A DNA stretch of 28,218 bases. Source: Physocladia obscura (taxonomy: Eukaryota > Chytridiomycota > Chytridiomycetes > Chytridiales > Chytriomycetaceae). Below the pieces are notes generated by a model that was not told where the DNA came from, made no database searches, and saw nothing but the letters and a program-made list of their open reading frames with translations. Made by a program: the position numbers and the translations under genes. Positions 11,201 through 20,600 of the stretch are shown piece after piece. The DNA is taken from assembly GCA_027596945.1 (NCBI GenBank), contig JADGJH010000095.1, forward strand, positions 1 to 28,218. The letters are read 5' to 3'. Position 1 is the first letter of the stretch. Every line of letters begins with the position of its first letter.

Positions 11201-12121
11201 GAGTTGCAAGATTTGCAGGTTCAAATTTCGCGTGAACGTGAAAACTGGGCGCTTAAAGAAAGGGCACTGTATAGTGCGACGGAAAAGCTGCAAATAGATT
11301 ATCAGGAGCTTGTCAAAAGTGTCGGTGAAATAAAGAAAGGTATTTGGGACAGTGCTGAATCTCTTTCGGGATGGCGACGTGGTGTTGCAGGCGAGAGAGT
11401 TGAGGAGGTTGATATTCTTGGGTGGGTTAAATGGATGGTGAATGCGAATACCAGGTTGGAATCTGAACTTGAGGATACGCATCAAATATTGGACTTGCAG
11501 CATGAAAAAATGGAATCAGCCATCGCCATGTCATCTTCAGTGAAAAGCGAGGAGCCAGTAAGTTTATTTAATCGGCTGAGAGGAGTTCGATCCATGAAAT
11601 TAAACGATCGTATAACTGACTCAACGCCGCCATCGCCTTCAGCAGCTTCAATTGGAGCTTGGTCAAGAAGTGTTGCTGATGTAGCTGACACTTCATTTAC
11701 TATTTCTGGGTATCATTCTCATGTGAATGTTTCTCCAGGTGTCATTGGAGGTCATGAAGATGAAGATATTATTCTTCCTCTCCCTTTAGTTGACAAAAAG
11801 TTATCTGCAGAAAAAATGCAAGCAACAATGAAGAAGCTTATGAGTCGAAATGTTTCTTTGCAGCAAAAGCTGTCGGCAATTGAAGGGCAGCTTGATCATC
11901 AAATCAAGACAAATGCTGAAATTAAGCGTATGTTTGTGCAGTCGACGATTGGGGGAATTGGCAATGAAGAAATTGTAGAGCGATATAATGATGCATTATT
12001 TGAGGTTGGAGAGCTGCGAAAAGAAGTTGATCATTGGAGGGCACGTTTTGATGAAATGGAAACTGTTGTTGAGGGCATTGTTCTTTCGAAAGCTCAAAAC
12101 GAAACAGTATCATCAAAATAA
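8238..12121 (+). CDS. GM130/Bug1-like cis-Golgi coiled-coil golgin
   Basis: Golgins of this type tether vesicles at the cis-Golgi, binding the Uso1/p115 tether through a basic N-terminus and a GRASP/Grh1 partner through the C-terminus. The model has four exons: 8238-8333, 8386-8907, 8950-9030, 9089-12121, giving 1243 aa. Residues about 22-41 read VKAEMVKRARKKLEKFKLKR, the family's characteristic N-terminal basic helix, followed by VPNLSD and a Ser/Pro-rich disordered stretch with a short polyQ. From about residue 290 to 990 the protein is almost continuous heptad coiled coil with a QQKQQQQQQNN run; a second, shorter coiled coil lies near the C-terminus. The last exon is 3 kb without an intron, unlike the neighbours. 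The N-terminal motif supports the golgin call; coiled coils alone cannot separate GM130 from other golgins. The TAA stop lies inside an AATAAA hexamer (12117-12122). Confidence 0.6.
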
Positions 12122-12122
12122 A
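12117..12122 (+). terminator. AATAAA hexamer overlapping the golgin stop codon
   Basis: The TAA stop at 12119-12121 is embedded in AATAAA. If this hexamer acts as the poly(A) signal the 3' UTR would be only about 15-30 nt. Fungal poly(A) signals are degenerate, so use of this site is not certain. Confidence 0.35.
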
Positions 12123-12139
12123 CAGTTTTCTTATATTCT

Positions 12140-12343
12140 TTATACAACTTTTGGATCAGTGGCATTGTCAACCATTGTCGCTTGCGACGGGTAAGACATG
12201 GCGTCTTTCAACGGTTGTGTTATTCTTTCCCCGTCTCCTTCTGGAACTTGCAAATAAGAATATGACTCCTCACCAACTTCAGTCAGGCCCAACCCCATAT
12301 TTTCTGCATCCCTATTGCATCTCATTTTCAATCCGGGGATCAA
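12140..12343 (-). other. Unassigned minus-strand frame (67 codons)
   Basis: An open frame ending at a stop 19 bases from the golgin stop contains ENMGLGLTEVGEESYSYLQV and VPEGDGERITQPLKDAM. Its composition looks protein-like and an AG just upstream could be an acceptor, so it could be a terminal exon. No upstream exon could be found in 12344-12780, and the surrounding DNA is decayed. It may belong to the mobile-element island. Confidence 0.25.
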
Positions 12344-12795
12344 ACTCTCTGCTAAATTCTATCAAAACTGATCAAAAGCATATCCATGATCATTTTCGTG
12401 AGTATTCCAAGTTTGTATGGACCATTCGTGGTTCTTTTTCCTAGTTGTCGTGAATTTGGCACAGAATTTCTAATAAAAGTTTGGTTAAATTATCTCCAAC
12501 ATTGTAACTATAATTTTTTCCAACTTCAGTAATTCAGATTCTAATTTAGAATTAGATTTCTGCTCAGATAACTTGACTAACATATCCATCTTTTTATCAG
12601 GCACTCTCTGCCAAATTCATTCAATTGGAAAAATTGAGCTTTTGATGAGATCAGATAAATTGGAACTTGGTTAACTCAGGTGGGGCGAAGATGATCACAA
12701 AATGCGGCGATCAAGCACGACAAAATGTTGTCTGCAGGCGATTCAAAGCCCGCCATCAGTATCTAAGAATCAAGAATAAAGATGATAATACAATT
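12344..12795. other. No gene seen; decayed AT-rich DNA
   Basis: All frames are broken. Two similar short segments (near 12344 and 12603, sharing ACTCTCTGCYAAATTC) hint at old duplication. Nothing else is recognisable. Confidence 0.45.
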
Positions 12796-14091
12796 TTATT
12801 TAAAATGCACATAACAGAAAGAAAGGAATAATCCTAAGAGATGGGGATAGAGAGTCATCACTTGATTAGTTGCCACAATCTTATTTCCACTTACTGGCAC
12901 CTTTTTAACAAATGATCCAACACTTGAGGCTGCAAAGATATCAATCACAGCCTTTGAAACTTCTTGCGCACTTTGAATATCAGCAGATTGAGCATTAACG
13001 TTTAGCATTGCAGTTTTGACAATTTTTTTTCAGTCAAATGGAAAGATTCCTGTTTACTCAAACGAAGCAGTAATAATTTTTGAGGTAATACATGAGCGAG
13101 CTTCTAGAGCAATGGGGATGAGTTCTTCACGAAGTTTTTCCAGTGAATCAGTAGCAAAACTTTGCCTTTGTTGAAAAAGCCAACAGATCTTGTTTTCATA
13201 TCAAAATTGGAGTAAGACCTTCATGCAAAACTGACCAAATATGCTTCAGCTCCTCCAGAACAGGCTTACACTGTCTCTCTGTCAAGAATCCAGTCTCACT
13301 ATATGCAAAGAATGTTGGGGTAATGTCATCTCTTTGTAATCATGTATTTTCATGTGGTAGTTCTATGTTTCCATATTTCAGTGGTAATGCAAAGACATCC
13401 ATAACTCGCTCACCACTAGCTGTCACAAAGGAATAAAACTTGCAAACAGGCTTCTTTCTCCGTGCAGCTCATTTTGACAGGCAATAGATGGCGGCACAAA
13501 GGCTTTTGACTGCGAGTTATTGTTTTGCAATTTAATTCTCATTTTGTTGACATTAATTATGTTTTTCAAGCTGTAGCAATTATTGATGATCCACTGCTCA
13601 AAATCAATTACCCATGTGTTAATGGACTCCAAAGTAAATAAACTGGTGCGTCCCACTGAGATTGCCTTCAAATTCTTAATGTTGATTTTGTTTTTGTGTC
13701 ATTCAAAACTTTCAGCAGCCCATCCAGAATCTCCATAAGTTCTGGCATAATATTTTGTGACCATATTAACAAAGTCTATGCATGTCATTGGGTGGTGGAA
13801 TAATGCTTGAGTTTGTAAGAATATAGCAAAGACTGTTTTTTCAGTATCAGAGAATACTCTGCGTGCATGTGTATGATCTGGGTGATTCTTCATCCTGTTA
13901 TAGATTGCTCACACTGCAGTTGCAGTCTTCCTATGCTCAGTTGCAACAATTTCAACTGCCTCACAAATAGAATGATCAGTTATTGTAATGTTGGTAATCT
14001 CTCTAAAGATCCTCTTGTTTTTGTTTTCGTGCAGTTCAAATGTATGCATTTGCAAGGATGACCTCTTCATTGTAAACTTCAAAAGCTGCAA
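12796..14091 (-). pseudogene. Relic of a pogo/DDE-1-type transposase
   Basis: The minus strand holds, in the right order but in shifting frames with stops, pieces of a DDE-superfamily transposase. From about 14091 there is an N-terminal part, then HTHARRVFSDTEKTVFAIFL with MTCIDFVNMVTKYYA (helix-turn-helix part, about 13870-13745), then FVPPSIACQNE followed by GERSLFASFIPL and GERVMDVFALPLKYG (start of the catalytic core, about 13500-13370), LEELKHIWSVLHEG (about 13260-13215), and near 13070-13030 a C-terminal SFE-x-TGIFPFD block followed by a long open tail to 12796. Such blocks are typical of the DDE endonucleases found in fungi and oomycetes. Several frameshifts and stops make it inactive. 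Terminal inverted repeats were not located. Confidence 0.6.
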
Positions 14092-14640
14092 CTTTGTTTT
14101 GTAGTTATTGTGGTTGTTTTTATTAAAAAGAATCGGATTTGTGGTGGTTTGTTTTTTCCCTCCGACTCAATGCTGTGGCTTGTTATTTTTTTTGTTTTTG
14201 AAAAAAAGATGTGCGTCAAAATGTCAATACTAAAAAGCAACCAGTACTAAAGCAAAATAAGGGAGATGAGTATGAAGCAGCCCATTACTTGAGGAATATT
14301 TAAGGGAAATGAAGGCGAGACTGTCTCTTGTGGTTTTCGTTGTGACTGAACTTGCTGAATGGTGGATAAGATATACAACAGCCTCAAAAGGATTATGGCC
14401 TGAGCGCTTTAGGTACTCATAAACTATCTCAACACTATTCATTGCTCTACCTCTCTTGTTGGGCTACCAAATCGAATTCCCATGGATCTGGCAACATATT
14501 TCAAGTCCCAAAAAGAGGAAGCAATTGACTTGGAGTAGCACTTGACGCTACAAATACGCGAGTCTGCCACACAAAGTCTGTGGTTATTTTTGAGTCAACT
14601 TGAGCCTAGGCGGATTTGAAGAGGGAAATCAACTCAATTT
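14092..14640. other. Element-derived DNA with one unassigned frame
   Basis: This gap between two transposon relics contains a 70-codon minus-strand frame at 14230-14442 starting MNSVEIVYEYLKRSGHNPFE. Its position between two relics on the same strand suggests mobile-element origin, but I cannot name a family. The rest is non-coding in appearance. Confidence 0.35.
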
Positions 14641-14895
14641 CAGAAAAAAACAGTAAAATCGTTCCATTCCATCTAGAATACTTTGATAAGTCTAGCAAGT
14701 CAACTTGCCAATGATCATTCACTGAAAAAACATTTTTATTGGCAAAAGATAGTTGAACTCAAAATTCTTTGTGTAACTGGCAGACTTCCTGCTCCTTTAA
14801 TTTGACGCACTGGAATTTCTTTATTCAATTTCAAATAAAGCTTTTGGGCTGACAAGAACCCTGTTTTTTGATTACAGTAAAGCTCTTTTAATTTG
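14641..14895 (-). pseudogene. Relic of a Polinton-type (retroviral-fold) integrase, N-terminal part
   Basis: The minus strand reads YCNQKTGFLSAQKLYLKLNK at about 14880-14820 and, after a frame break, VNDHWQVDLLDLSKYSRWN at about 14720-14665. The first resembles the N-terminal KTGF-S-KLY segment and the second the first catalytic Asp block (W-x-x-D-L-x-D-L-S) of the rve-type integrases carried by Polinton/Maverick elements. Only the N-terminal third is visible; later catalytic residues are not. It lies directly downstream of the polymerase relic on the same strand, which supports one former element. Confidence 0.6.
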
Positions 14896-14904
14896 TCCAT
14901 TAAA

Positions 14905-15835
14905 TATAAAATGGGAATATTTTATTTATTTATTATTTATATTATCATAATTCAATTGGAAATATTTCATATCCATTTTTTCATCTTTTATCATTGAATA
15001 ATTTCATTTCATTTCTTTCTAGTGAGTATAGACACATTTTGTTGCCTTTTACTCTGAATTTTTTTCAATTGATTGTTCCTCTACTTGTCGAAGAGTTCTT
15101 TCTATTTTGTTATTAGTTTATATCTTTTGAATTGAATTTATCTTTCCTCCCAGAACAGTAATATATTTTGCTTGTTAATGAGATAATACAATCCCCTTCA
15201 TATTCTATTTGAAATGACCTGGTGTTCTGCTATCAAACTTAATATTTTCGTAGATATCATATCATCCTAACCAATAATGTTTGTTAGCTATAAAATTCTC
15301 TTTTAAATGAGGCTTAATAATATCTTCTAATAACTTTCCAGATATTGCCATGTATGCAGAATCTGTATCCATGATACAATACTGAAAATCAGTTCTGTTA
15401 ATATAATGGTCAATAAAGTCATAATAAAAGTCAAGTATTTATAACTTCGCAAGTTGATAGACAGCAAAACCTATTTGAATTGGAGGGCCTTGCTTGAAAC
15501 AAGTTTTACTGAAATGAAATTCATAGCCATCTTCTATCGTCCAACTCATCATGGCTAATATAATTTTTTTTTTTTTTTAACAGTCTTCTTGAAGGCCTCT
15601 TTGCTTACAATCTTGACCTTCTCATGGCTCATGAAGTTAGTAATACACATTCCATATGATAAGTTGCCCATTAATTTCATCATTTCACCCTTTACTTTAT
15701 GGGCTGGATTGGCATCTCCAGCTTGTCTTGCCATTGTGACTTGATTCAAGGTTTTAAACGGTGCTTTCTTTTCATATCTGACAGCCAGGGTCATGTTTGA
15801 AATTTTTAGTACCATTTCAATAAATGTGTATGAAA
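14905..15835 (-). pseudogene. Relic of a protein-primed family B DNA polymerase (Polinton type)
   Basis: Three signature blocks of family B polymerases occur in order on the minus strand. KGEMMKLMGNLSYGMCITNF (about 15695-15635) is motif B; PIQIGFAVYQLAKL, then one stop, then FQYCIMDTDSAYMAISG is motif C, with the catalytic DTDS encoded at 15369-15358. Further on come FDSRTPGHFK and, in a shifted frame, IEYEGDCIISLTSKIYYCSG. The exonuclease domain and motif A are missing, so the element is 5'-truncated near 15840. A 15-nt T tract at 15564-15578 (poly-Lys on the coding strand) breaks the frame. At least one stop and two or more frameshifts make it a pseudogene. The closest functional context known to me is the Polinton/Maverick DNA transposons. 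It is a fragment of a fungal-genome element, not a working gene. Confidence 0.72.
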
Positions 15836-16722
15836 GAGCATCTGTTTACCAAACAAACTGCCAATTATGTTGTGAAATCAAAAGGTGTGGTCAAGCAGTT
15901 GAAGGTCGGAAGCAGAGCCGAATGAGCGGTAGCCGAAAAGAACTGATCGGCGCTTGAATGATTTCGGCGATCTTGATTTAGTATAAAAAGAATGTTTTTT
16001 TTTTTATGAAGGGACTTTTTTATCTTTGAAATTGAATTGGGATAGTTTCTTAACAAATTAGTTAATCTTGGTACGTCTTCTTGTGTTTCGCCTTAACAAT
16101 GCCAATTAAAATTTTTTTGTCTTTTTTGTTTTTTTTTAGTTGGTTTCTTTGTTTTTCGTTGAGAAATGAAGTAAAATGAAACAAAATAATAAAAAAGACA
16201 GACAGCTTTTAATTGATGAAAAAATTCGCAAATGTTTTCTTATTTGACTTCGTCGTTTTTTTTTTATTGCCTCAATCTTCAACTCAACTCGACTTGAGTC
16301 GACTAGATTTTCAGGTCATCGACTCGGAGTCGAGCCGAGTTGAGTCTGAGAACCCCCTAACTGGAGGAATGGGAATGTCCAAAGGAATAAGGATATCATA
16401 ATATCTAACAGTGACAAGCAGAAATAGTTGCCTTTGTCTTCCAATTTCGGTGGTATTTGGCTAACTGATCTTTTGATGTATAATTTCTGAAGTAACGAAC
16501 AACTGTGTTTTGATATAGTAAGAACACATCCTCTGAATTCAAAAAAAATTTTCACGTTTGCAAGCCACTGGTAAAAGTTCACAATCGGAAAAATGCAAAA
16601 TACTTAGAGGCTGCAAAAAAATCTGGGTGTTACATTCTTCCCTTTTGTAATAGAAACAATTGGATCATCAGTCGTGAAATTTTTAAAGAAACTGAAGGAG
16701 GTGTTGGAGTAAGATATGGGGG
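15836..16722. other. Intergenic region upstream of DIM1, AT-rich
   Basis: No conserved coding block is visible on either strand. An 88-codon minus-strand frame at 16316-16582 is not recognised and reads through one arm of an inverted repeat. The right end presumably holds the DIM1 promoter. Confidence 0.4.
16282..16345. repeat. Imperfect inverted repeat of TCGACT-rich sequence
   Basis: The arm beginning ACTCAACTCG at 16282 is mirrored by CGAGTTGAGT ending at 16345. The outer 10 bases match perfectly and the arms pair at about 16 of 19 positions around a 26-nt centre. The inner right side is itself a perfect 13-nt palindrome, CGACTCGGAGTCG (16320-16332). It could be a hairpin, a transposon terminus or a regulatory repeat. 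Confidence 0.6.
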
Positions 16723-16737
16723 AAAAAAAAAAAAAAA
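16723..16737 (+). repeat. A-tract abutting the DIM1 start codon
   Basis: Fifteen A residues run directly into the ATG at 16738. On DNA this is a poly(dA:dT) tract of the kind that disfavours nucleosomes; if transcribed it would be an A-rich leader just before the start codon. Confidence 0.7.
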
Positions 16738-17519
16738 ATGAGGTAAGTGTTGTCCACTAGTTTCTTCCTGTTACAATATCCTTTGCATGAAACCTGGGCA
16801 GTCTTGTATGATACTGAACTGACCACTACAACAAATTCAATCACAGCTATTTCCTTCCGCATCTTCCATCAGGTATCGCATCTCCCAGTATAAGTGCTTT
16901 CTATTTTTCTGTTTAAAAATACAGTCCATGCCTAATTCTTTCTTTTTCGACTTGCGCTGTCTCGAAATGGTAAAAATACTTTCAGGATGGTGAGGAGCGT
17001 TTTTGAATGCAATGCGCAGTCGATTCTGAAACCGAAATAATCACAATGACAAAACGATATCAGGCACGTTGACCAAGCAATTCTGAGCGAAGAAGATAGA
17101 GTCGTGATTATTCGGTTCGGACATGATTGGGACACTACTTGTATGCAGATGGACGAAGTATTGTACTCGATCAGCGAAAAAATTAAAAACTTTGCTGTCA
17201 TATACTTGTGCGACATTACCGAAGTACCAGACTTTAACAAAATGTACGAAATATATGATCCGTGCACTGTCATGTTTTTTTATCGCAACAAACATATCAT
17301 GGTTGATTTGGGGACAGGAAATAATAATAAAATTAACTGGGCAATGGAGGACAAGCAGGAAATGATTGATATTGTGGAGACTGTATTTCAAGGTGCCCGA
17401 AAGGGACGTGGTCTTGTTATATCCCCGAAAGGTGACCATACTTTCTATTTTAGATTAGTTTTCTGACACCTTTCGTTAACATAACGAAAACAGATTACTC
17501 TACCAAATATAAATATTGA
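16738..17519 (+). CDS. DIM1: Dim1/TXNL4A, U5 snRNP thioredoxin-fold spliceosome protein
   Basis: This small protein of the U4/U6.U5 tri-snRNP keeps the spliceosome from activating too early. The model has five exons: 16738-16742, 16847-16872, 16986-16989, 17064-17431, 17494-17519. Joined they give exactly 142 aa, the human length. The N-terminus reads MSYFLPHLPSGWHVDQAIL, the core IRFGHDWDTTC and TGNNNKINWAMEDKQEM, and the C-terminus SPKDYSTKYKY, all nearly identical to the family. ATG AG is followed by a perfect GTAAGT donor. Gly and Trp of SGWH are completed only by a 4-nt exon, GATG. Without the last intron the frame would end in an unrelated tail. The sequence is unmistakable; the first three exons rest on family identity plus consensus splice sites. 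Confidence 0.96.
16986..16989 (+). other. 4-nt micro-exon of DIM1
   Basis: GATG is flanked by TTTCAG and GTGAGG. It joins ...CCA TCA G to G CAC GTT..., giving S-G-W-H-V as in other Dim1 proteins. Direct joining of the flanking exons shifts the frame, and reading on past GATG meets TGA at once. The flanking introns are 113 and 74 nt. Confidence 0.85.
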
Positions 17520-17543
17520 AGACTTATACTGTGCTACACTGAA

Positions 17544-17549
17544 AATAAA
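17544..17549 (+). terminator. Candidate poly(A) signal of DIM1
   Basis: An AATAAA hexamer lies 25 bases after the DIM1 stop and about 65 bases before the SCC3 start. Function is inferred from sequence only. Confidence 0.4.
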
Positions 17550-17614
17550 AAAGTATTATAATATGTTTGGCTCTGTTGTTTTATTTTGTCAATTTGTCCG
17601 AGAAAAACACAAAA

Positions 17615-20600
17615 ATGTTGGGATCTGGAAGTGATGGGGAACGAACAGAAACAACAACACGGCGGCCGGTTCGTGCGGCAGCATCAGCGGCAAAGAAAGC
17701 GGCAGCATTCAAGGACGATACTACGTGTAAGTTTCGCTGACAAACGGAACAACACTCAGTAAACATGCAAATGCAAAACACTCACACCCGAATAATCAAT
17801 CTATCGTTTATTAATTCTCTTTTCAGCCGATGATGAAGCAAGCCGGGACTCGCAAAGTGACAGTGCAAGTAGTGTCACCCCGCCACAAACTCCGCGAACT
17901 CCACGAACACAAGCAAAGCGAAAGAGAAAGTCGGGTTCGGACAATGGCAACAGCGACAGCGGCGAATCAACACCAAAGGCAAAACCCACGCTTCGCCAAA
18001 AAGGCCGTCCAAAGGGCCAGAAACAACAACAAACCTCGCATGCTTCGAAGAAACAACAACCAGAATCGGCTGCAAAGGTTGGCGGATTGTTCGATATTCT
18101 CGTTGCGAAAGGCTCAGCCCTTGCCTCGGCCGTCTCTGAATGGGTCGACGATTGGAACGAAGACGAGAACGCTGCCATGGTGGAGTTGATTAACTTCATT
18201 CTTGAGGTATTCACTCACTCCGAAGTCTGAGGTGATGTTCGTAAAACAATTGTAATAACAAGCACAAAAACTTTTCAGACAAGTGGATGCAATGGAAAAA
18301 TTACCGCCGATCTTCTTGAGGACGAAGATTTAATCAAAGAGGCCCTCGAAGAATTGCAATCACAGATTTCGAGTTCAGAAAACTATCCTTTGATTGCGAA
18401 GAAATCAGCCGCAGCAAGAAGAACGTCCACATCTGCAAAGCTTCGGTCAAATTTGACGGAGTTTTGGGTTAGTGTATTAATTTTTTCGCGCTTTTTAGCA
18501 GTCGTTCTTACTTTTGCTTCTGTGGAAAATACTTGGCTGATGAATTTTCGGACAAAACAGACAAAGTGGTTTTTGAAGCTTAAAAATCTTCCAAAAGATT
18601 CCCCCATTTTTGCAATACCCCCTGAAGATGATATCGACGAAGATAGTCCACCACCATCATGCTTTGAACTGTTGAAAACTTGGTTGACACTCATGTCGTC
18701 TTCGACTTTCCGGGCTTTCAGGCACACCTCGACAGCTATTATTCTGATTCTCATGACGAACCTTTGTGACGCCGCTGCAGGAATCCATGAAGAATGGACA
18801 ACTCTGAGTCGACAACTTGAAACCCTTCAAAAAAATAAATCCAGCGCAAACAGTGATAGATTATTGCGGATGGAATTAGAAGTCGAAACATTGGCGACCA
18901 AAAAGGAAATTTTAGAGAAACATATGTCAGATTTATTTGAAAGGTTTCTTTCCATAGTTTTTCTTCTTAATTTGAATTTGAATTAACAATCTGACAGCGT
19001 TTTCATCCACCGATACCGAGACATTGATTCAACAATTCGAGCAGAATGTATTAAAGAGCTTGGTATCTGGATTACGAAATTTCCCGATCATTACCTTGAT
19101 GTAAGCTACCTTCGCTACATGGGTTGGATGCTTTCAGACTCAGTAAATAATATTTGTTTATTAGTTCTTTGAAATATTCTAAATAGCAAATTTTCTATAA
19201 AAACAGTCGTTTAATGTCCGTTTGGAAACCCTCAAATCTTTACACACACTTTATACAGCACCAGCTACAACAATATCTCTTCGTCCCTTCACCGAGCGAT
19301 TCAAACCGCGAATCCTCGAAATGTCACTTCGTGAAGCACATCCGGCTTGTCGCGTCGTTGCTGTTGAACTTATTGGCCGTATGTCAGCCGCAGGTTTGAT
19401 TTCTGACAACGATCGTGCGCATGTTATGCCACTTTTATTTTGTGCTGACGATTCGCGAGCACGAGCAGCAACAGCAATTTTTGCGGGACGTGTTGTCGCC
19501 GACGAAATCATTCCGCAAGCGATTGAAGATGCGGAAGCCGTTATTGGAGAAGATGGCGCCGATGGCGATGACGCTGGAAAGAATACTAGCTTTAACTTCT
19601 CCTGGGTTTGCTGGAAAGCGATAGCTGGTTTTTTGGTCGGTGTTGGAAATCAAGTTCAAGCCAATGTTATGAAGCAAGAAATTGCTGCTACTGCAGAAAA
19701 TTTACGAAGGAAAAAGAAAGATTCTGTAGAAACTGTTGTGCCATCTTCGCAAAGTTTTGAAGCAAGTTTGAGTTTGCCGTCTCAACAAACACAAGAAAAT
19801 GCTGATGACGACGATGAGGAGGAGATCGATGAAGATGATTTGGACGAGGAATTAAAGGATCAAATGATCGCCAAGTTGCGATTTCTGAGTGAGTTAAGAG
19901 ACTGGTGTTACTTCGGAGACGAGTTAGTCGATGTGGTCAACAAAGAACATGTGGATAATTTCGTGTCTATTGGATCAGGCAATATGAATGCTGCAATTTC
20001 GGCTTTATTGGGTCAAGTAGAGTTTCTCAAGGTTTTTTTTTGTTTTGTTTTTCTTGGTTTGTTTTCGTTGGAAACCAGTTTATTTTAATTCTTCTCAAAA
20101 TAGGAATGGGAAAGTATTTTGGAGTATCTTTCGTCCGACTTGACCATTGGAAATGCAAACGATGATGCTTCACAGCGTGAATTAGCTGTTTTAAATCTGC
20201 ACAGACTTTCTGATGACCAAGAGTACTGTCTTATACTTATTCTAAATGGAATTTTAGCAAACGCGGAAACCGGATCACAAGAAGAAGTCAAAGGAAAAAA
20301 GAACCTTCGCGAGGAAGAAAATGAAGAAGACATGGAGTTCAAGAGCAGCAGAATTTTAATCAAATACTTACCAAAACTTCTCAAGAAGTACGGAAATGAG
20401 TATGAAGGAACTGGCCACAAGGTTTTAATAGAAGTTATCAAATTGGTTCGCCATTTAAATATCGTAGCTTATTTGGAGCTGCGAATGCTTAAAGTATGCA
20501 AACTTCTTCATTATATTTTTATTTTTAATTCTTCATTTAATTTTTCGACTTATAATTTAGGTTTATGACTCTCTCCTTGAAGATCTTATGGCAATTTTGT

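Noticed and set aside
16316..16582. 88-codon minus-strand frame upstream of DIM1
   Set aside because: No recognisable motif, and one end is made from the inverted repeat; likely chance.
17432..17469. DIM1 ending in a GDHTFYFRLVF tail without a last intron
   Set aside because: Splicing 17432-17493 gives DYSTKYKY and stop, matching the family C-terminus and length exactly.
17830..18189. 119-codon plus-strand frame overlapping SCC3 exon 2
   Set aside because: Out of frame with exons 1 and 3; the Scc3 frame through the same bases joins both and carries LFDILVAKGSALASAV.
17801..18214. 137-codon minus-strand frame in SCC3 exon 2
   Set aside because: Low-complexity mirror of the basic/Ser-rich N-terminus of Scc3; the plus frame leads directly into the conserved STAG region.
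18472..18502. 31-nt intron-like segment in SCC3 exon 3
   Set aside because: It has GT and AG ends, but removal shifts the frame into a TGA; the unspliced frame is open to the conserved FRAFRHTST.
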